Shown here: positions 1 to 9,635 of the stretch, in pieces
How positions within the stretch are numbered: position 1 is the stretch's first letter
Layout of the letters: each line of letters starts with the position of its first letter
Assembly (NCBI GenBank): GCA_016713665.1
Contig: JADJOR010000010.1
Location: 1 to 39,178, forward strand
DNA from: Deltaproteobacteria bacterium
GTDB lineage: Bacteria; Myxococcota_A; UBA9160; UBA4427
Reading direction: 5' to 3'
Length of the DNA stretch: 39,178 nt
Notes under the pieces: generated by a model
Told to the model about the DNA's origin: nothing
The model's database searches: none
What the model saw: only the letters and a program-made list of their open reading frames with translations
Made by a program: the position numbers and the translations under genes

Positions 1-1192
1 CGCCGGGCGACGACGCGTGGTGCGCAGCCCGAGCGCCGACGTCAGTTTCGGCCACGGATGCGGATGCGGATACGGTGAGCCGCCCCGGCCAGCTCGACCG
101 CCGGCGGTGCTCCGAAGCGCAGGATCGATCGCGGCCGCGTCGCGCCAAATCGGTAGACGCGTTCGAGCGATCCCCGCGCCGCGACATGGGGATCGGCGAA
201 GAGATTCCGCCATCGTGAAGACGACGCCGACCGGGACCCGTTCGGCCTCGCACTGCGCGACGAGCACGTCGCGCGTCCGGCTTCGCTGCCCGGAGTCGGC
301 GAGGGTCTTCTCCACGATCGGACGGTGGGCGACGCGCGCCTCGTTTCGTCGCGAAGCGCTGGACCGTCGATCAGCTCCGAAGGCGGTTATCGCGCGATAG
401 AGACAGTGGACGATCTCGTTCCCGTATTCCCCCGTAGACATCACGAAGCGACCGTCTCGGCAGCGCCCGGTCGCGCGCGGGACCTGTTCGGCCCGCTCTC
501 CATTTGCCCGCGCGTTTCGTTCGGAAGCCCGTCTGCTGATGGAAGATCGGCGAACTCCGTAAAGGCGCAAGCACCGCCTCGTAACCCGCGACGTCGACCC
601 GCTGCCCGCGCCGCCCTTCGCGTCGCGCTCCGGGCACCGCCGCGACGGCCGATCGCCGCGAAACGGCGCGGCCGCCGAGACGCCGATCAGAAAGCGAATG
701 GAGCGGCGGCCGCCGCGGATCGCGAGGCAAAGACACGGCCGCCGAAGGCCCCTCGCTCGCGCGGCCGTGGCCCGGCTGCGAAACGGCGGGCGTCGGCGCC
801 CGAAACGGGCTCGTCAGCACGACGACGAGATGGGGATGCGATTCGATGCGTTCCGCAGGTCAGGAGCGGCTCGACGTCCACGACGTCCGCCGTCTCCCGG
901 GCGCGTGAGCTCGCGCGCCGAAGCGCGCAAAGCCACGCGTTTGTTGCGGATCGTCGCCGACAGAACGCGTCGAGGGCGCGGGCGCGAGTGAACGCCCCGA
1001 CGCGGGCTCGACGAGCGTGACCTCGGCGCCGAGATCGGCGAGCAGCGTCGACGCCGTAGAAGTCGCGTCCAGCGTCTCCGTCAGGTCGACGCACAGGCCA
1101 GCGAGCGGAGACGAAGGGCTGGAGATCGAGAGCAACAGGGCGCTCCTGCTTTCGGATTGAGAAGCGGTCAGGGCGCGATGGGGCGATGGCAT
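1..1192 (-). CDS. CaiB/BaiF family (type III) CoA-transferase, frameshifted and cut by window edge
   Basis: Type III CoA-transferases move CoA between carboxylic acids in the cytoplasm. The N-terminus reads on the minus strand at about 1120-1010 as PLAGLCVDLTETLDATSTAS followed by LLADLGAEVTLVEPASG, the hallmark start of this family (loss of the cofactor-binding loop would be unusual and is not seen). A later piece around 630-560 reads RRGQRVDVAGYEAVLAP, matching the family's 'GRGQHVDVS..EA' helix, and a piece near 420-400 reads VMSTGEYGNEIVHCLYRA. Further on, around 300-210, a stretch reads EKTLADSGQRSRTRDVLVAQ then CEAERVPVGVVFTMAE, like the C-terminal 'T.DE.....AAGVPAGPV' block. These pieces lie in different frames, so at least three frameshifts are present. 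The end lies beyond base 1. It follows the DUF429 gene with a small overlap. The start at 1192 is the best ATG but unproven. Confidence 0.6.
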
Positions 1193-2294
1193 CGCCGCTC
1201 CGGCGTGGAGTGTGCCAGAAATCGGGGGCGCGGGAGCGCGGGCGGGGACGACCGGCGGGGAGGGGACGGGCGGGCGCCCTCTCCCGCAATCCGATCAGCG
1301 ACGTCGAGGACGTTCGGCGCGCGGATCGTCGCTCCCGCCGGTCCGAGGATGCCGCCCTCCCAGATCGGGTCGACGAGGGGCTGTAGGCGGCATGCCCCGC
1401 GTCGACCAGCCGGACGAGCGCCGCCGCCTGGAGCAGCGCATCGAAATCGCCTTCGCTCGCCGGGCGGCCTCCGGGGGTCGTGATCTCGACGGAGCGCTCG
1501 CGAATCCACTCGCTCTCTGGAGCGCGTCGGACGCGTTGCCACGCGCGCGCGGACTCCCCTTCGCGATGGCCCGGGGCCGCGTCGGGAGCGCGTCCGCGAG
1601 GGCGACGGCATAACAAGCACTCCGGATGGGACTCCGCGACGGCGATACGGCGCGCGCCCGGAGCACCTCGGGTCTCGATTTCCCGAAGGGCCAGACGCGA
1701 AAGCGATCGGGCCCGCTCCCGTCTCGCCGCGAGCAGCCGCGCCAGAGGGCGATCGTGCCGCTGCCGACGGTCCCGGGGATGCCGCTGCGCTCGAAGACGG
1801 GCCTGGCGCCGGTCGCCCGTTCGAGCTGGCGATAGAGCATGGCGCGGGCCCCCGGGGCGGTCGAAGGAATCGGGTCAGCCCACCGGGCCGGCAGGCACGG
1901 CGAAGAAGGGCGACGCGGGCGACCAGTCGGCCCGCGCGCTTCCGAAGAACGCTCGAGCGCGCCCGACGCCTACGGAGCTCTTCGGCGACCGCCAGGAAGT
2001 GAGTGCCCTCGGCGCGCATCCCGAAGGCGCGCGGCAGACCGAGACGGCGTCGATCGCGACGAGCGCCGCGCCGTCGAAGGACTCGGCGATCCGATCCGCG
2101 AACATGGGACGTCCTCGAAGGCCCAGCCCGCTTCCGGCGGCGACGGCCGTTCGATGCGCCAGCCCCTCGCATCGGGCCGGAACCAGATAGAGCGCCCGGC
2201 CCGCGACGCGGCTCGCGAAATCGACGCTCACGATCGGTACGGGCGCCGGCAGCAGATTCGCGGCGAGTCCGCGATCGAGGACGCGCTGCAGCAT
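1168..2294 (-). CDS. DUF429 (predicted RNase H-like nuclease) protein, frameshifted
   Basis: The gene is read from pieces in several frames. The N-terminus has PIVSVDFASRVAGRALYLV, then FADRIAESFDGAALVAIDAV, followed by LGLPRAFGMRAEGTHFLAVA. This pattern of 'VDFSA..AG' and 'VAIDAP.GLP' is typical of DUF429 proteins, which have an RNase H-like fold and unknown biological role. Near the other end GDFDALLQAAALVRLVDAGH and PLVDPIWEGGILGPAG match the family's C-terminal block. The acidic residues of the two N-terminal motifs would be the presumed metal ligands. It lies directly downstream of the Nudix gene and appears to overlap or abut it. The end is uncertain because the last frame runs on past the usual family end. 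Assignment is from remembered family patterns. Confidence 0.5.
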
Positions 2295-2309
2295 CGAGAG
2301 GATCGGCCG

Positions 2310-2781
2310 ATCGGCCTCAGGCCGATCAGGCGGCTCGATCTCGCGGGCCTCGATCGCGCAGCTGCGCGCACTCGCGTAAGCTCAGGCTCGCCGGCGACGA
2401 GCGTCGCCGCGTACCACGTCGAGCACGACCTCGCGCGCGCCCGCGTGCGACTCGCCGCGACCGAGCCGGGCGCCGACCCTCGATCGCGACACCGGGCTCT
2501 TCCCGGAGCTCGCGGATCAAACCCTCCTCAAGCGACTCGCGTGGCGCGACCTTTCCGCCCGGGAACTCCAGAGACCGGAAGGGACATGCCGGGGCCTCAC
2601 TGGGCCACGAGACAGCGCCCGGACCCGGAGGGTCGCGGCCCCGGGGCGTGGAGCAGGGCCGTCCGCTCATCGGGGCCCCGGCGAGCCGCCATCCGCTCGC
2701 GGCCCGAAGCGGCGTCCGACGCCCCGACCGACTCGGACCCCGCCGCGGGCCGGTTCCAAGCGCCCGCCGCCGCTCCGGCAC
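2310..2781 (-). CDS. Nudix hydrolase (MutT-like), frameshifted
   Basis: The minus strand around 2585-2505 encodes LEFPGGKVAPRESLEEG then LIRELREEPGV. This is a full Nudix box (G-x5-E-x7-R-E-U-x-E-E-x-G-U) with every catalytic glutamate present, and the preceding EFPGGKV is typical of MutT-type NTP pyrophosphatases such as 8-oxo-dGTP hydrolase. After a frameshift the C-terminus reads PEADRPILSMLQ, as in MutT proteins where 'ADRPIL' closes the domain. The N-terminal strand and the start codon cannot be placed because of frameshifts, so the limits are approximate. Substrate cannot be inferred. It sits between the LLM oxidoreductase and the DUF429 gene, all in the same direction, and probably shares their transcript. 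Confidence 0.6.
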
Positions 2782-2789
2782 GAGGTGCT

Positions 2790-3928
2790 TTCCTGCGGCG
2801 GATACTCTTCATCACCTGCTCGTGGGGAGGTGGCCCATCTGCATCAGACACATGATCCGTCGACACCGAGCTCCGCACCACGCGCGAGCTTGCGCCGGCA
2901 GACCTCGACGTCGCCGATGATGACCGGGTCGATCGGCGCAGCGCCTCGTAGACCTCGACCGGATCGACGTCGAGCCCGGCGTGGAGCCGATTCATCAAGC
3001 GGATCACCGGCATCGGATCGTCGAGATCCCGCCCCTCGTCGTCGCTCGGTGCGACGGAAGATTGTTCGAGTTCGCGGCAGCGGCATGCTGCCGCGACAGG
3101 CCTCGAGCCAGTCGAGGCGCGGAATGCCGGAAGACCTTCGCCTGGGCGTTCATGAACCAGAGCGCCGCCTCGCCGGCCCCGCTCGCGATCATCCGGTCGA
3201 CGGTCTCGCCGCAGTGGAAGAAGGACGCGCATGCCGCCTGGCGATTGACGAAGTCGCCGACAGGCTTTGCACTGCTCGAGGCCGCGGCGGTAGTAGCCGA
3301 CATGTTCCCCGATCGTCTCGATCGGCGAGAACATGATCGTCGCCAGCACGCCGACGCCCATCCGCCCCGCGTTCTCAAGCCCCTCCGGCGTCGCGCCGGT
3401 CACCCAGAGCGGCGGATGCGGCTGCCTGAAGCGCTTCGGGACGACCTCGCGCTCCGGGATCCGAAGATGCTTGCCGTCGTAGCGGAACGCCCTTCCCGCC
3501 ACATCTGCGGGATGATCCGGAGCGCCTCGGCGACCTCGTCGCGCGTCACGTCGGGATCGACGCAGAACGTCTCCCACTCGTAGGGCACAGAGCGGGCGAT
3601 CCCGAGCTCGAGCCGCCCCCGCTCACGTTGTCGAGGAAGGCTGCGCGCTCGGCGATGCGCATCGGATGATTGATGTCAAAGGGCCCGAGACAGCCGGAGT
3701 GGCCGAGGCGGATTCGCTCGGTGTGCTGCGACAGGACGGCGAGCATGAGGTCGGGAGCGGACGAGTAGCTGAACTGCGGCGAGCCGTGATGCCTCGGCGG
3801 CCCACCAGCAGCCGAAGCCCATCTCGTCGGCGAGCCGCGCCTGCTCGATCGCCTCGAGGAAGATGCGGCGCTCGACGCCGTGTCGGCGGGGCGGGGTTCT
3901 GCAGCTCGGCGAAGATGTCGAGGATCAT
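2790..3928 (-). CDS. LLM class flavin-dependent oxidoreductase (luciferase-like), frameshifted
   Basis: Members of this family are FMN or F420-dependent monooxygenases with a TIM-barrel fold. From the start the pieces read MILDIFAELQNPAPP, then SSAPDLMLAVLSQHTERIRL with GHSGCLGPFDINHPMRIAER and AAFLDNVSGG, then YEWETFCVDPDVTRDEVAEA and LRIIPQMWREG, then PHPPLWVTGATPEGLENAGR. This order is that of bacterial luciferase-like proteins. Near the end PVIIGDVEVCRRKLARGAEL and GPPPHEQVMKSIR match the usual C-terminal helix. The ATG at 3928 overlaps the stop of the upstream lipoprotein gene as ATGA, which supports both the start and translational coupling. At least four frameshifts interrupt it. The C-terminal limit is approximate and the substrate is unknown. 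Confidence 0.75.
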
Positions 3929-4291
3929 CGATGAGGGCTCCGGCTAGCAAGCGGATCAGGAACGGAGACGGCAGTCGCGCGAACCTCAGTGACGTCTGGG
4001 ACCAGAGGATGAAGAATTTCGACACCCGCTCGACCGTGATGTCGATGAGCGCCTCGCGCCCGCCACCTCGAGCGCCTCGTCCATGGCGTCGGCCGTGTAG
4101 TTGCTGCCACTGACGGGGATCAACCCGAGCAGATTGACCTTGCAATCGCTCCGCTTCACCTCTCGCAGTCGCGTGTAGCCGTCCGGCGCGAGCAGAATGT
4201 TCGACGGCGCAATGCCACCGGGCATCCCGGTACAGCCCGGGATGGTGAGCAACACGACGGGCACGAGCCATTGGAAAGCAATCCTCGACAT
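3925..4291 (-). CDS. Small lipoprotein of unknown function, one frameshift or more
   Basis: Translation starts at ATG 4291, preceded by a strong GAGGAGG ribosome binding site seven bases upstream. The first 20 residues form a lipoprotein signal peptide (MSRIAFQWLVPVVLLTIPGC); cysteine 20 would be lipidated after the IPGC lipobox, placing the protein in an envelope membrane. The mature part has PSNILLAPDGYTRL, a second cysteine in SDCKVNLLGLIPVSGSNYTA, and after a frameshift near 4065 REALIDITVERVSKFFILWS with a downstream TEVRATAV. It resembles short TRL-like lipoproteins in size and in the 'C..NLLG' block, but I do not recognise a named function. The stop overlaps the next start (ATGA at 3925-3928). 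Length about 120 residues. Confidence 0.7.
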
Positions 4292-4400
4292 CGACGAACC
4301 TCCTCGGCGCAACGTGAACGATTCATTTTCATCCGGTCTCCACGCATCCCCACGAAGCTGCGGAGCAACCGGAGACACCCGGGCACTGCGAGCGTCGTCC

Positions 4401-5149
4401 ATGCGAAGCATCCCCGCAACGACCGATCGCGCCCCATCTCGCACCCTCGAGGCGAACGCGCGAGAATCGGAGCGCCAGACAGTCCTCGCCGTGGCGAGCG
4501 TCGTACCGTCCCCGTCGAAAGGAGTCCCGCAGGAGCGCATCCGATCGAGACCCCGGCTTGCTGAGATCGTCCGCAGCCAACGCGCCCACCGCGCGCTCCC
4601 CTCCGACCCGATTCCCGAAGCGTGGATCGAGCAGATCCTCGAGGCGGGCTTTTCACGCCCGAGCGCGAAGAACTGCCAGCCCTGGCGTTTCGTCGTCGTC
4701 CAGGACGCGGCGCTCCGCAAGCAGATCAGCGACGGCGCGCGGGCCGCGTGGCTCGCCTTCGCCGTGACACGACCGAGGACCAGACGGATCCGGGCTTCCT
4801 CGACGTCGATCGCTGGGCGATGGGCGGCCCTCGCGGAGGCGCCGGTCGTCCTCGTGCTATGCGGGGACACGACGGTCCTCCCGCTCGACCAGATGGGATC
4901 TTCGATCTACCCGGCGGCCCAGAACATCCTGCTCGCGGCGGCGGCACTCGGACTCGGCTCGCTCATGAGCAGCCTGCCGCTCTACGCCCCGACGGAAGCT
5001 TCGCGAAGCTGCTCGGCCTGCCCGAACACGTCGTCCCCTCGCGACGCTTCCGATCGGTTTTCCGGCGCGCAAGCTCGGCCGGGCCGCGGCGTCGGCCGAT
5101 CGCGGAGATCACGAGCCGGGATCGCCACGGCGTCGCCTGGAAGCGCTAG
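4401..5149 (+). CDS. Nitroreductase family protein, frameshifted
   Basis: FMN-dependent nitroreductase fold proteins reduce nitro groups, quinones or other acceptors with NAD(P)H. The reading begins with a poorly conserved leader, then LAEIVRSQRAHRALPSDPIP and WIEQILEAGFSRPSAKNCQP followed by WRFVVVQDAALRKQI. The RSxRAxR and 'PSAKNCQPWRFVVV' patterns bind the FMN phosphate and ring in this family. After a frameshift near 4770 the sequence continues TEDQTDPGFLDVDRWAM, then EAPVVLVLCGDTTVLP, then IYPAAQNILLAAAALGLGSL. Frames change again near 5000, with LLGLPEHVVP and a terminal EITSRDRHGVAWKR ending at 5149. The start is uncertain: ATG 4401 is in frame, but the domain only begins near 4555. 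It is divergent from the lipoprotein gene, and the region 4292-4400 should hold both promoters. Confidence 0.7.
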
Positions 5150-5267
5150 GCCTTCGAACGTCCCCACCGTCTCCCGCGCAGACCCGAAGACGCCCGCCGC
5201 CGAGCCGCGCCGCGCCGACCCCGACCACGCCCAGATCACCCACCACCCATCCGAGGTGCCCCAGACC

Positions 5268-6129
5268 ATGATCCACCCGAAGCCGAGCGACGTCCCCGCG
5301 ATCTCCGACTTCAACAAGCTCCTCGACGGCCGCGTCGCGGTCGTGACCGGTGGCGGCTCCCCAGGGCATCGGCGGCGCCATCGCGACGCTCTTCGCGCAG
5401 CACGGCGCGCTCGTCGAGATCGCCGACATCGACGCGAAGCGCGCGCAGGAGAGCGCCGCCACGATCACGGCCGCCGGTGGAAAAGCGCGCGCCCACGTCC
5501 TCGACGCTGCCCCGCCCTGACGAGGCCGATCGCCTCGCGCAGGCCGTCCTCTCCCATCACGGACGCTGCGACGTCCTCGTCAACAACGTCGGCGACTATC
5601 GGCCGCTCGTGCCCTTCGCGAAGTCGGGCCCGGAGTCGTGGAGGCGATGATCCGCATCAACCTGCTCCATTTCTATGCGGTGACCCATGCGTTCCTCGGC
5701 TCGATGATCGAGAAGCGGCGGGGATCGATCGTCAACGTCCACTCCGTCGAGGGCATGCGGGGCTACCCGTGCGAGCCCGTGTACGGCTCGCTCAAGGCGG
5801 CGAGCGCCCACTTCACGACCTGCCTCGCCGCCGAGCAGGGTCGCAACGGCATCCGCGTGAACGGCATCGGACCGGACCTGACCCAGACGCCTCAGGTCGA
5901 CTACATCAGCGGATTCGAAGAAGCTTCCGACCTCTGGCCTTCGTGGGCCCCCGTCCGGTCGCCTCGGCTGGCCGAGGATCAGGCCCGCGTCGCGCTCTTC
6001 CTTGCGTCGGACATGTCGGCCTTCGTCACGGGACACAACATCCCCGTCGACGGCGGGACGCGGGCGGGGAGCGGCTGGATCTGGTCGCCGAAGGAAGGGC
6101 GCTTCGTCAATCGGCCGCGGCACAGCTGA
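5268..6129 (+). CDS. SDR family NAD(P)-dependent oxidoreductase, frameshifted near N-terminus
   Basis: Short-chain dehydrogenase/reductase. From ATG 5268 the reading is KLLDGRVAVVTGGGS, where one extra C in a C run at about 5360 breaks the Rossmann motif; correcting it gives TGGGSQGIGGAIATLF. Then come ADIDAKRAQESAATIT, CDVLVNNVGDYRPL (the NNxG motif), then the active site with the catalytic serine in VNVHSVEG and the YxxxK pair in YGSLKAA. The tail VTGHNIPVDGGTRAGSGW is the usual SDR C-terminal strand. Further frameshifts lie near 5515 and 5630. All catalytic residues are present, so the enzyme is probably functional if the indels are errors. Substrate unknown. The stop at 6129 overlaps the end of the convergent phosphate transporter gene. 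Confidence 0.85.
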
Positions 6130-7294
6130 CGAACTGTCGCCCTCGTCGGCCGGTTCGACTCGAGCTTCCTCGAATCGCGCGATCACGAGGCAAGCCATTC
6201 CGGCGATCGCCGCTGCGATCGGGAGCGTCACGAGCCATGAAAGAACGATGCTGGCGATCGTCTTCGGGCTCGCCTGGCCCGTCGCGAAGCCGATCCCGGA
6301 AAGCGAGCCGACCGAGACGTGGGTCGTCGAAACGGGCAGGCCGAACGTGCTCGCCAGGATGACGAGGAACCCGGTCGCGAGATTCGAAGCAAAACCCTGG
6401 CCGTGGTTCATCGCCGTGATCCCGTGGCTCATCGTCTCCGCGACCCGTCGGGCCGCTGCGAGCCCCCCGACCGCCATCGCGATCCCCGTCCACCCCGCAT
6501 CCGTCGCCGCCGAGAGACCGGGCACTAGAAGAAGGAGAGCCGCGATCTTCGGTGTGTCGTTCAGTCCCCGAGCGAAGGAGACGACGCCCGCGCTCAGGAA
6601 ATGAACCGTGTCGATCACCCGCTGCGAATCGACGCCGACGATCGTTCCCGCATAGCGCTGCCGGCAGGTCACGACGTCGCAGCAGTCGAACTCGATGGCC
6701 GGGATGGTTGCCGCCCGCATCGCCCAGACCGAGCTCGCGCGCGGGATCGCCAGGATCTGCTCCTTCGTGCCGACACAGACACCACTCCCCTCGGCACGTC
6801 GAGCCCCAGCGCACGGCGTGCAGAAGCGCATAGAGACCGGCTCCCGCCAGGACCGCGACGAAAGGACTGAAGAGCAGCGGTGCGACGAAGCCCATTCCGA
6901 GTGCCGAGAGATCGACGCCGCCGGAGCCGAGGGATGCAGAGCCCGCGCCTACCAAGGCCCCGATCAGGCCATGGGTCGTCGACACCGGAAATCCGAACCG
7001 CGTCGCGAGGAGAACGGTCGTGCCGGCCCCGATCGCGACCGCCAGCAGGAATGCCTCGGACTCGACCAGTGAATCCGGCACCAGCCCACGCCCCGAAAAC
7101 TTCTTCAGAAGCTCCGCCGCCAGGAAGACCGAGGCGACCGACCCCGCGAACGTCGTTGCAGTCGCCCAGGCGATCGCGGTCCTGTAGCTGGCCGTGCCGC
7201 TCCCGAAGAGCGTGGCGACGCCCTTGAAGTTGTCGTTGGCACCGTTGGCGAATGCCAGGAACAACGCGGCGACGAGCAGCAAGGCCAGAATCAT
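6107..7294 (-). CDS. Inorganic phosphate transporter, PiT family, one main frameshift
   Basis: Integral membrane symporter for phosphate. From ATG 7294 it reads MILALLLVAALFLAFANGAN, the PiT signature 'FA(N)GANDN' with DNFKGVATLFGSG after it, then a set of hydrophobic helices including TRFGFPVSTTHGLIGALVGA. After a frameshift near 6790 the second half has IEFDCCDVVTCRQRY, GLNDTPKIAALLLLVPGLSA, and a second copy of the motif, LASTFGLPVSTTHVSVGSLS. The duplicated 'GxPVSTTH' halves are diagnostic for this family. The exact end is unclear because more than one frame stays open opposite the SDR gene; I use the stop at 6107. The start lies 13 bases after the monooxygenase stop, so the two are probably co-transcribed, an unusual pairing. 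Confidence 0.85.
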   Translation of the reverse strand: MILALLLVAALFLAFANGANDNFKGVATLFGSGTASYRTAIAWATATTFAGSVASVFLAAELLKKFSGRGLVPDSLVESEAFLLAVAIGAGTTVLLATRFGFPVSTTHGLIGALVGAGSASLGSGGVDLSALGMGFVAPLLFSPFVAVLAGAGLYALLHAVRWGSTCRGEWCLCRHEGADPGDPARELGLGDAGGNHPGHRVRLLRRRDLPAALCGNDRRRRFAAGDRHGSFPERGRRLLRSGTERHTEDRGSPSSSARSLGGDGCGVDGDRDGGRGARSGPTGRGDDEPRDHGDEPRPGFCFESRDRVPRHPGEHVRPARFDDPRLGRLAFRDRLRDGPGEPEDDRQHRSFMARDAPDRSGDRRNGLPRDRAIRGSSSRTGRRGRQFVSCAAAD

Positions 7295-7307
7295 CGGCGC
7301 AGAGCCG

Positions 7308-8949
7308 TCACGCTCGCTTCGCCGGCTCGAACGCGAACCCCTCGTAGCCCTTGTTCGCGACGTCCGCGATGCGCTGGTAGTAGATCGAGCCGCCCAGGTA
7401 GGCCGAGAAATAACGCGGCTTGCCGGTACGTTCGCGCCCGTCCACCACGAATCCGTTCGCGGAAAGAGCGTGAAGTTCGCGAGCGTCGTGACCTCGTTGC
7501 CCCAGACCTCTTCGCTCGACTTCGTGGGCTCGATCGCGCCGAGCTCGGTCTCGCGCAGATGGCGGATGCAGTCGCCGATCCAGCCGAGCTGCCGCTCGGC
7601 GCCGAGCGGCATGTTGTAGAACACGCCGGGCGACCCCGGGCCGTGGATCATGAACAGATTGGGAAGCCGCCGATCGTGAGGCCGAGGAAGTTGTGGAAGC
7701 GGTCCTTCCACCGCTCCTTCAGGCTGACTCCCCCGCGACCCTTCGGATTCAGGCGCAGCATCGTGCCGCTGATGGCGTCGAAGCCCGTCGCGAGGACGAG
7801 CATGTCGATCGGGTGCTCGCCGGACTTCGTGACGACGCTGTTGCGCGTGAAGCGCTCGATCGGGTCATTGCGCAGATCGACGAGCGTCACGTTGTCGCGG
7901 TTGTAGGTCTCGAAGTAGCCGTTCTCGAGGATCGGCCGCTTCGTCATCACGAAATGGTTCGGGATCAGCTTCTCGGCCGTCTTCGGGTCGCGCACGATCT
8001 TCCGGATCTTCGCCTTCACGAAGTCGGCCATCGTGGCGTTGGCCTCTTCGCTGACCGCGATGTCGACGTAGCTGTCGAGGAAGAACTTGAAGCTGCCGCG
8101 CTGCCACAGCTTCTCGTAGAGCGCCTCCCGCTCCTCCGGCGTCGCATCGAGGGCCTTGCGTCCGTGGGAGTCGACCGGGAAGCCGCCCGGATGGGCCATC
8201 ATCTTCGCGCGGATCGAGTCCCAGTTCGCGCGCGCTTCCGCCATCTCTTCGGGCGACAGCGGCCGGTTGCCGGCGGGAAAGGCGTACTGCGCCGTGCGCT
8301 GGAGGACGGTGACGTGGTCGGCCTCCTTCGCGATCTCCGGGATCGCCTGGATGCCCGAAGAGCCCGTGCCGATCACGGCGACGCGCTTGCCCTTGAAGGA
8401 GATCGGCTCGTGGGGCCATTGGCCGGTGTGATAGGTCTCGCCGGCGAAGTCCTGGATGCCCGGGATGTCGGGCATGTTGGTCGTCGACAGGGCGCCGACG
8501 GCGCAGATCAGGAAGCGACCGGAGGCGCGGGCGCCCGTGCTCGTCTCGATCGTCCAGCGCTGCGTCGCCTCATCGTAGCGGGCGTCGGTCACCCAGGTGT
8601 CGAACTGGATGTCGCGGCGGAGATCGAAGCGATCGGCGACGTGCTCGAGATAGGCGAGCACCGCGGACTGCTCGGACTGGGTCTCCTCCCAATCCCACTC
8701 CTTCATGAGCTCGTCGGTGAACGTGTAGCAATAGAAGGGGCTGCCGGGACCGTCGACGCGGGCCCCCGGATAGCGGTTGTACCACCAGGTCCCCCCGACG
8801 TCGCTCGCCCCGTCGTACGCCCGGACCGAGAGGCCCATCTGGCGGAAGTGATGGATCGCGTACATGCCGCTCACGCCGGCGCCGATGACGAGGACGTCGT
8901 ACTGCTCGACGGGGCGGGGGGATCGGGAGGGGGGGGACTGGGTCGTCAT
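7308..8949 (-). CDS. Flavin-containing Baeyer-Villiger-type monooxygenase, one frameshift near C-terminus
   Basis: FAD and NADPH-dependent monooxygenase acting on ketones or related substrates. It shows the FAD Rossmann motif (DVLVIGAGVSGMYA), a GGTWWYNRYPGARVD block, the Baeyer-Villiger fingerprint F-x-G-x3-H-x3-W-P as FAGETYHTGQWP, and the NADPH motif VAVIGTGSSGIQ. Later LVLATGFDAISG is the conserved ATG motif. After a frameshift near 7665 the C-terminus continues LTIGGFPNLFMIHGPGSPGV and ends in YEGFAFEPAKRA with stop at 7308. The start at ATG 8949 has AGGAG eight bases upstream; an ATG at 8964 is also in frame. About 545 residues, as usual for cyclohexanone monooxygenase-like enzymes. Substrate cannot be read from sequence. 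Confidence 0.9.
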
Positions 8950-9317
8950 TCGGGTCTCCTGCATGAACCGGGAACGGGCAATTCGCTTCTGCGAGCTGCT
9001 CTAGCCGCAACTATGCCATCGGGGAGCGCTCGCGTCGCATCTGCGGCGAAAGCGTCGCTGGATACGGGAGCGTTGGACGAATCCGCATCCAGTTCGTTCC
9101 TTCGAATCTGGAATCCCAGGGTCCGACTGAACGGGTCCCTACGCCTCGGGACGAGTCCCTGGCCTTCGCGGAGACGCACCTGGGGATGGGCGAGAGACGC
9201 AGACTGAATGGCGAGAGACTTGAATTCGAATCTCCGGTAGTACGGTCTCTCCTGAGAGACAACCCATGACCCGCGGGTGAAGAGACGCCTCATGCCGCCG
9301 CCCACGCGGCGCGATAA
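8950..9317. other. Intergenic stretch with a short hairpin, no gene seen
   Basis: No convincing coding sequence lies between the monooxygenase start and the Phd/VapC operator. A perfect six-base inverted repeat, GTCTCT and AGAGAC with a CCTG loop, occurs at 9245-9260, but no T-tract follows it. The region should hold the monooxygenase promoter. Confidence 0.4.
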
Positions 9318-9339
9318 GATGTGCATCATCTTGTACATC
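9318..9339. promoter_or_regulatory. Candidate autoregulatory operator of the Phd/VapC module
   Basis: An imperfect inverted repeat, GATGTGCA and TGTACATC separated by six bases, ends 14 bases before the antitoxin start codon. Phd/YefM antitoxins normally repress their own operon by binding such palindromes near the start. The single mismatch (G to A) and the position fit an operator. Function is inferred. Confidence 0.45.
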
Positions 9340-9353
9340 CAGGAGCCTCCCGA

Positions 9354-9635
9354 ATGGCATCCACCAAAGTCTCCGTCGCCGAAGCCCGCCAGAACTTCGC
9401 TCGCCTGATCAAGCGCGCTGAGCACGGCAGCACCGTCGAGATCACGCGTCGAGGAGAGTCCGTCGCCGTGCTGGTGTCAGCCTCCGAGTACGCCGCGATC
9501 ACGGGGGGACGTTCTTCGTTCATCGAGGCAGCCCGGCAGGTCCGCAGTCGCATGGGCGTCGAATCGCTCGGCATCGGAGACGCCGAGTTCGACGACCTGC
9601 GAGAAGAATCGCCGGGGCGAGAGATTCCGCTGTGA
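9354..9635 (+). CDS. Type II antitoxin, Phd/YefM family
   Basis: A 93-residue protein. The N-terminal half reads KVSVAEARQNFARLIKRAEH then TVEITRRGESVAVLVSASEY, the standard Phd/YefM DNA-binding fold with the conserved 'V.EA..NF..LI' and 'I.RRG..VAVLVS..EY' blocks. The C-terminal tail, rich in acidic residues (GDAEFDDLREESPG), would wrap the toxin. ATG 9354 is preceded by AGGAG; an earlier in-frame ATG at 9321 lies inside the putative operator and is less likely. The stop overlaps the GTG start of the toxin gene by four bases (GTGA), indicating translational coupling. No frameshift. Confidence 0.92.
   Translation: MASTKVSVAEARQNFARLIKRAEHGSTVEITRRGESVAVLVSASEYAAITGGRSSFIEAARQVRSRMGVESLGIGDAEFDDLREESPGREIPL

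Noticed and set aside
8929..8936. A run of eight G residues as a phase-variable tract
   Set aside because: It lies in the poorly conserved N-terminal leader of the monooxygenase, the frame is right as written, and short G runs are common here.
7693..9207. A 504-codon plus-strand frame opposite the monooxygenase gene
   Set aside because: It is the antisense of a clearly conserved Baeyer-Villiger monooxygenase; long open antisense frames are common in high-GC DNA and the translation has no domain.
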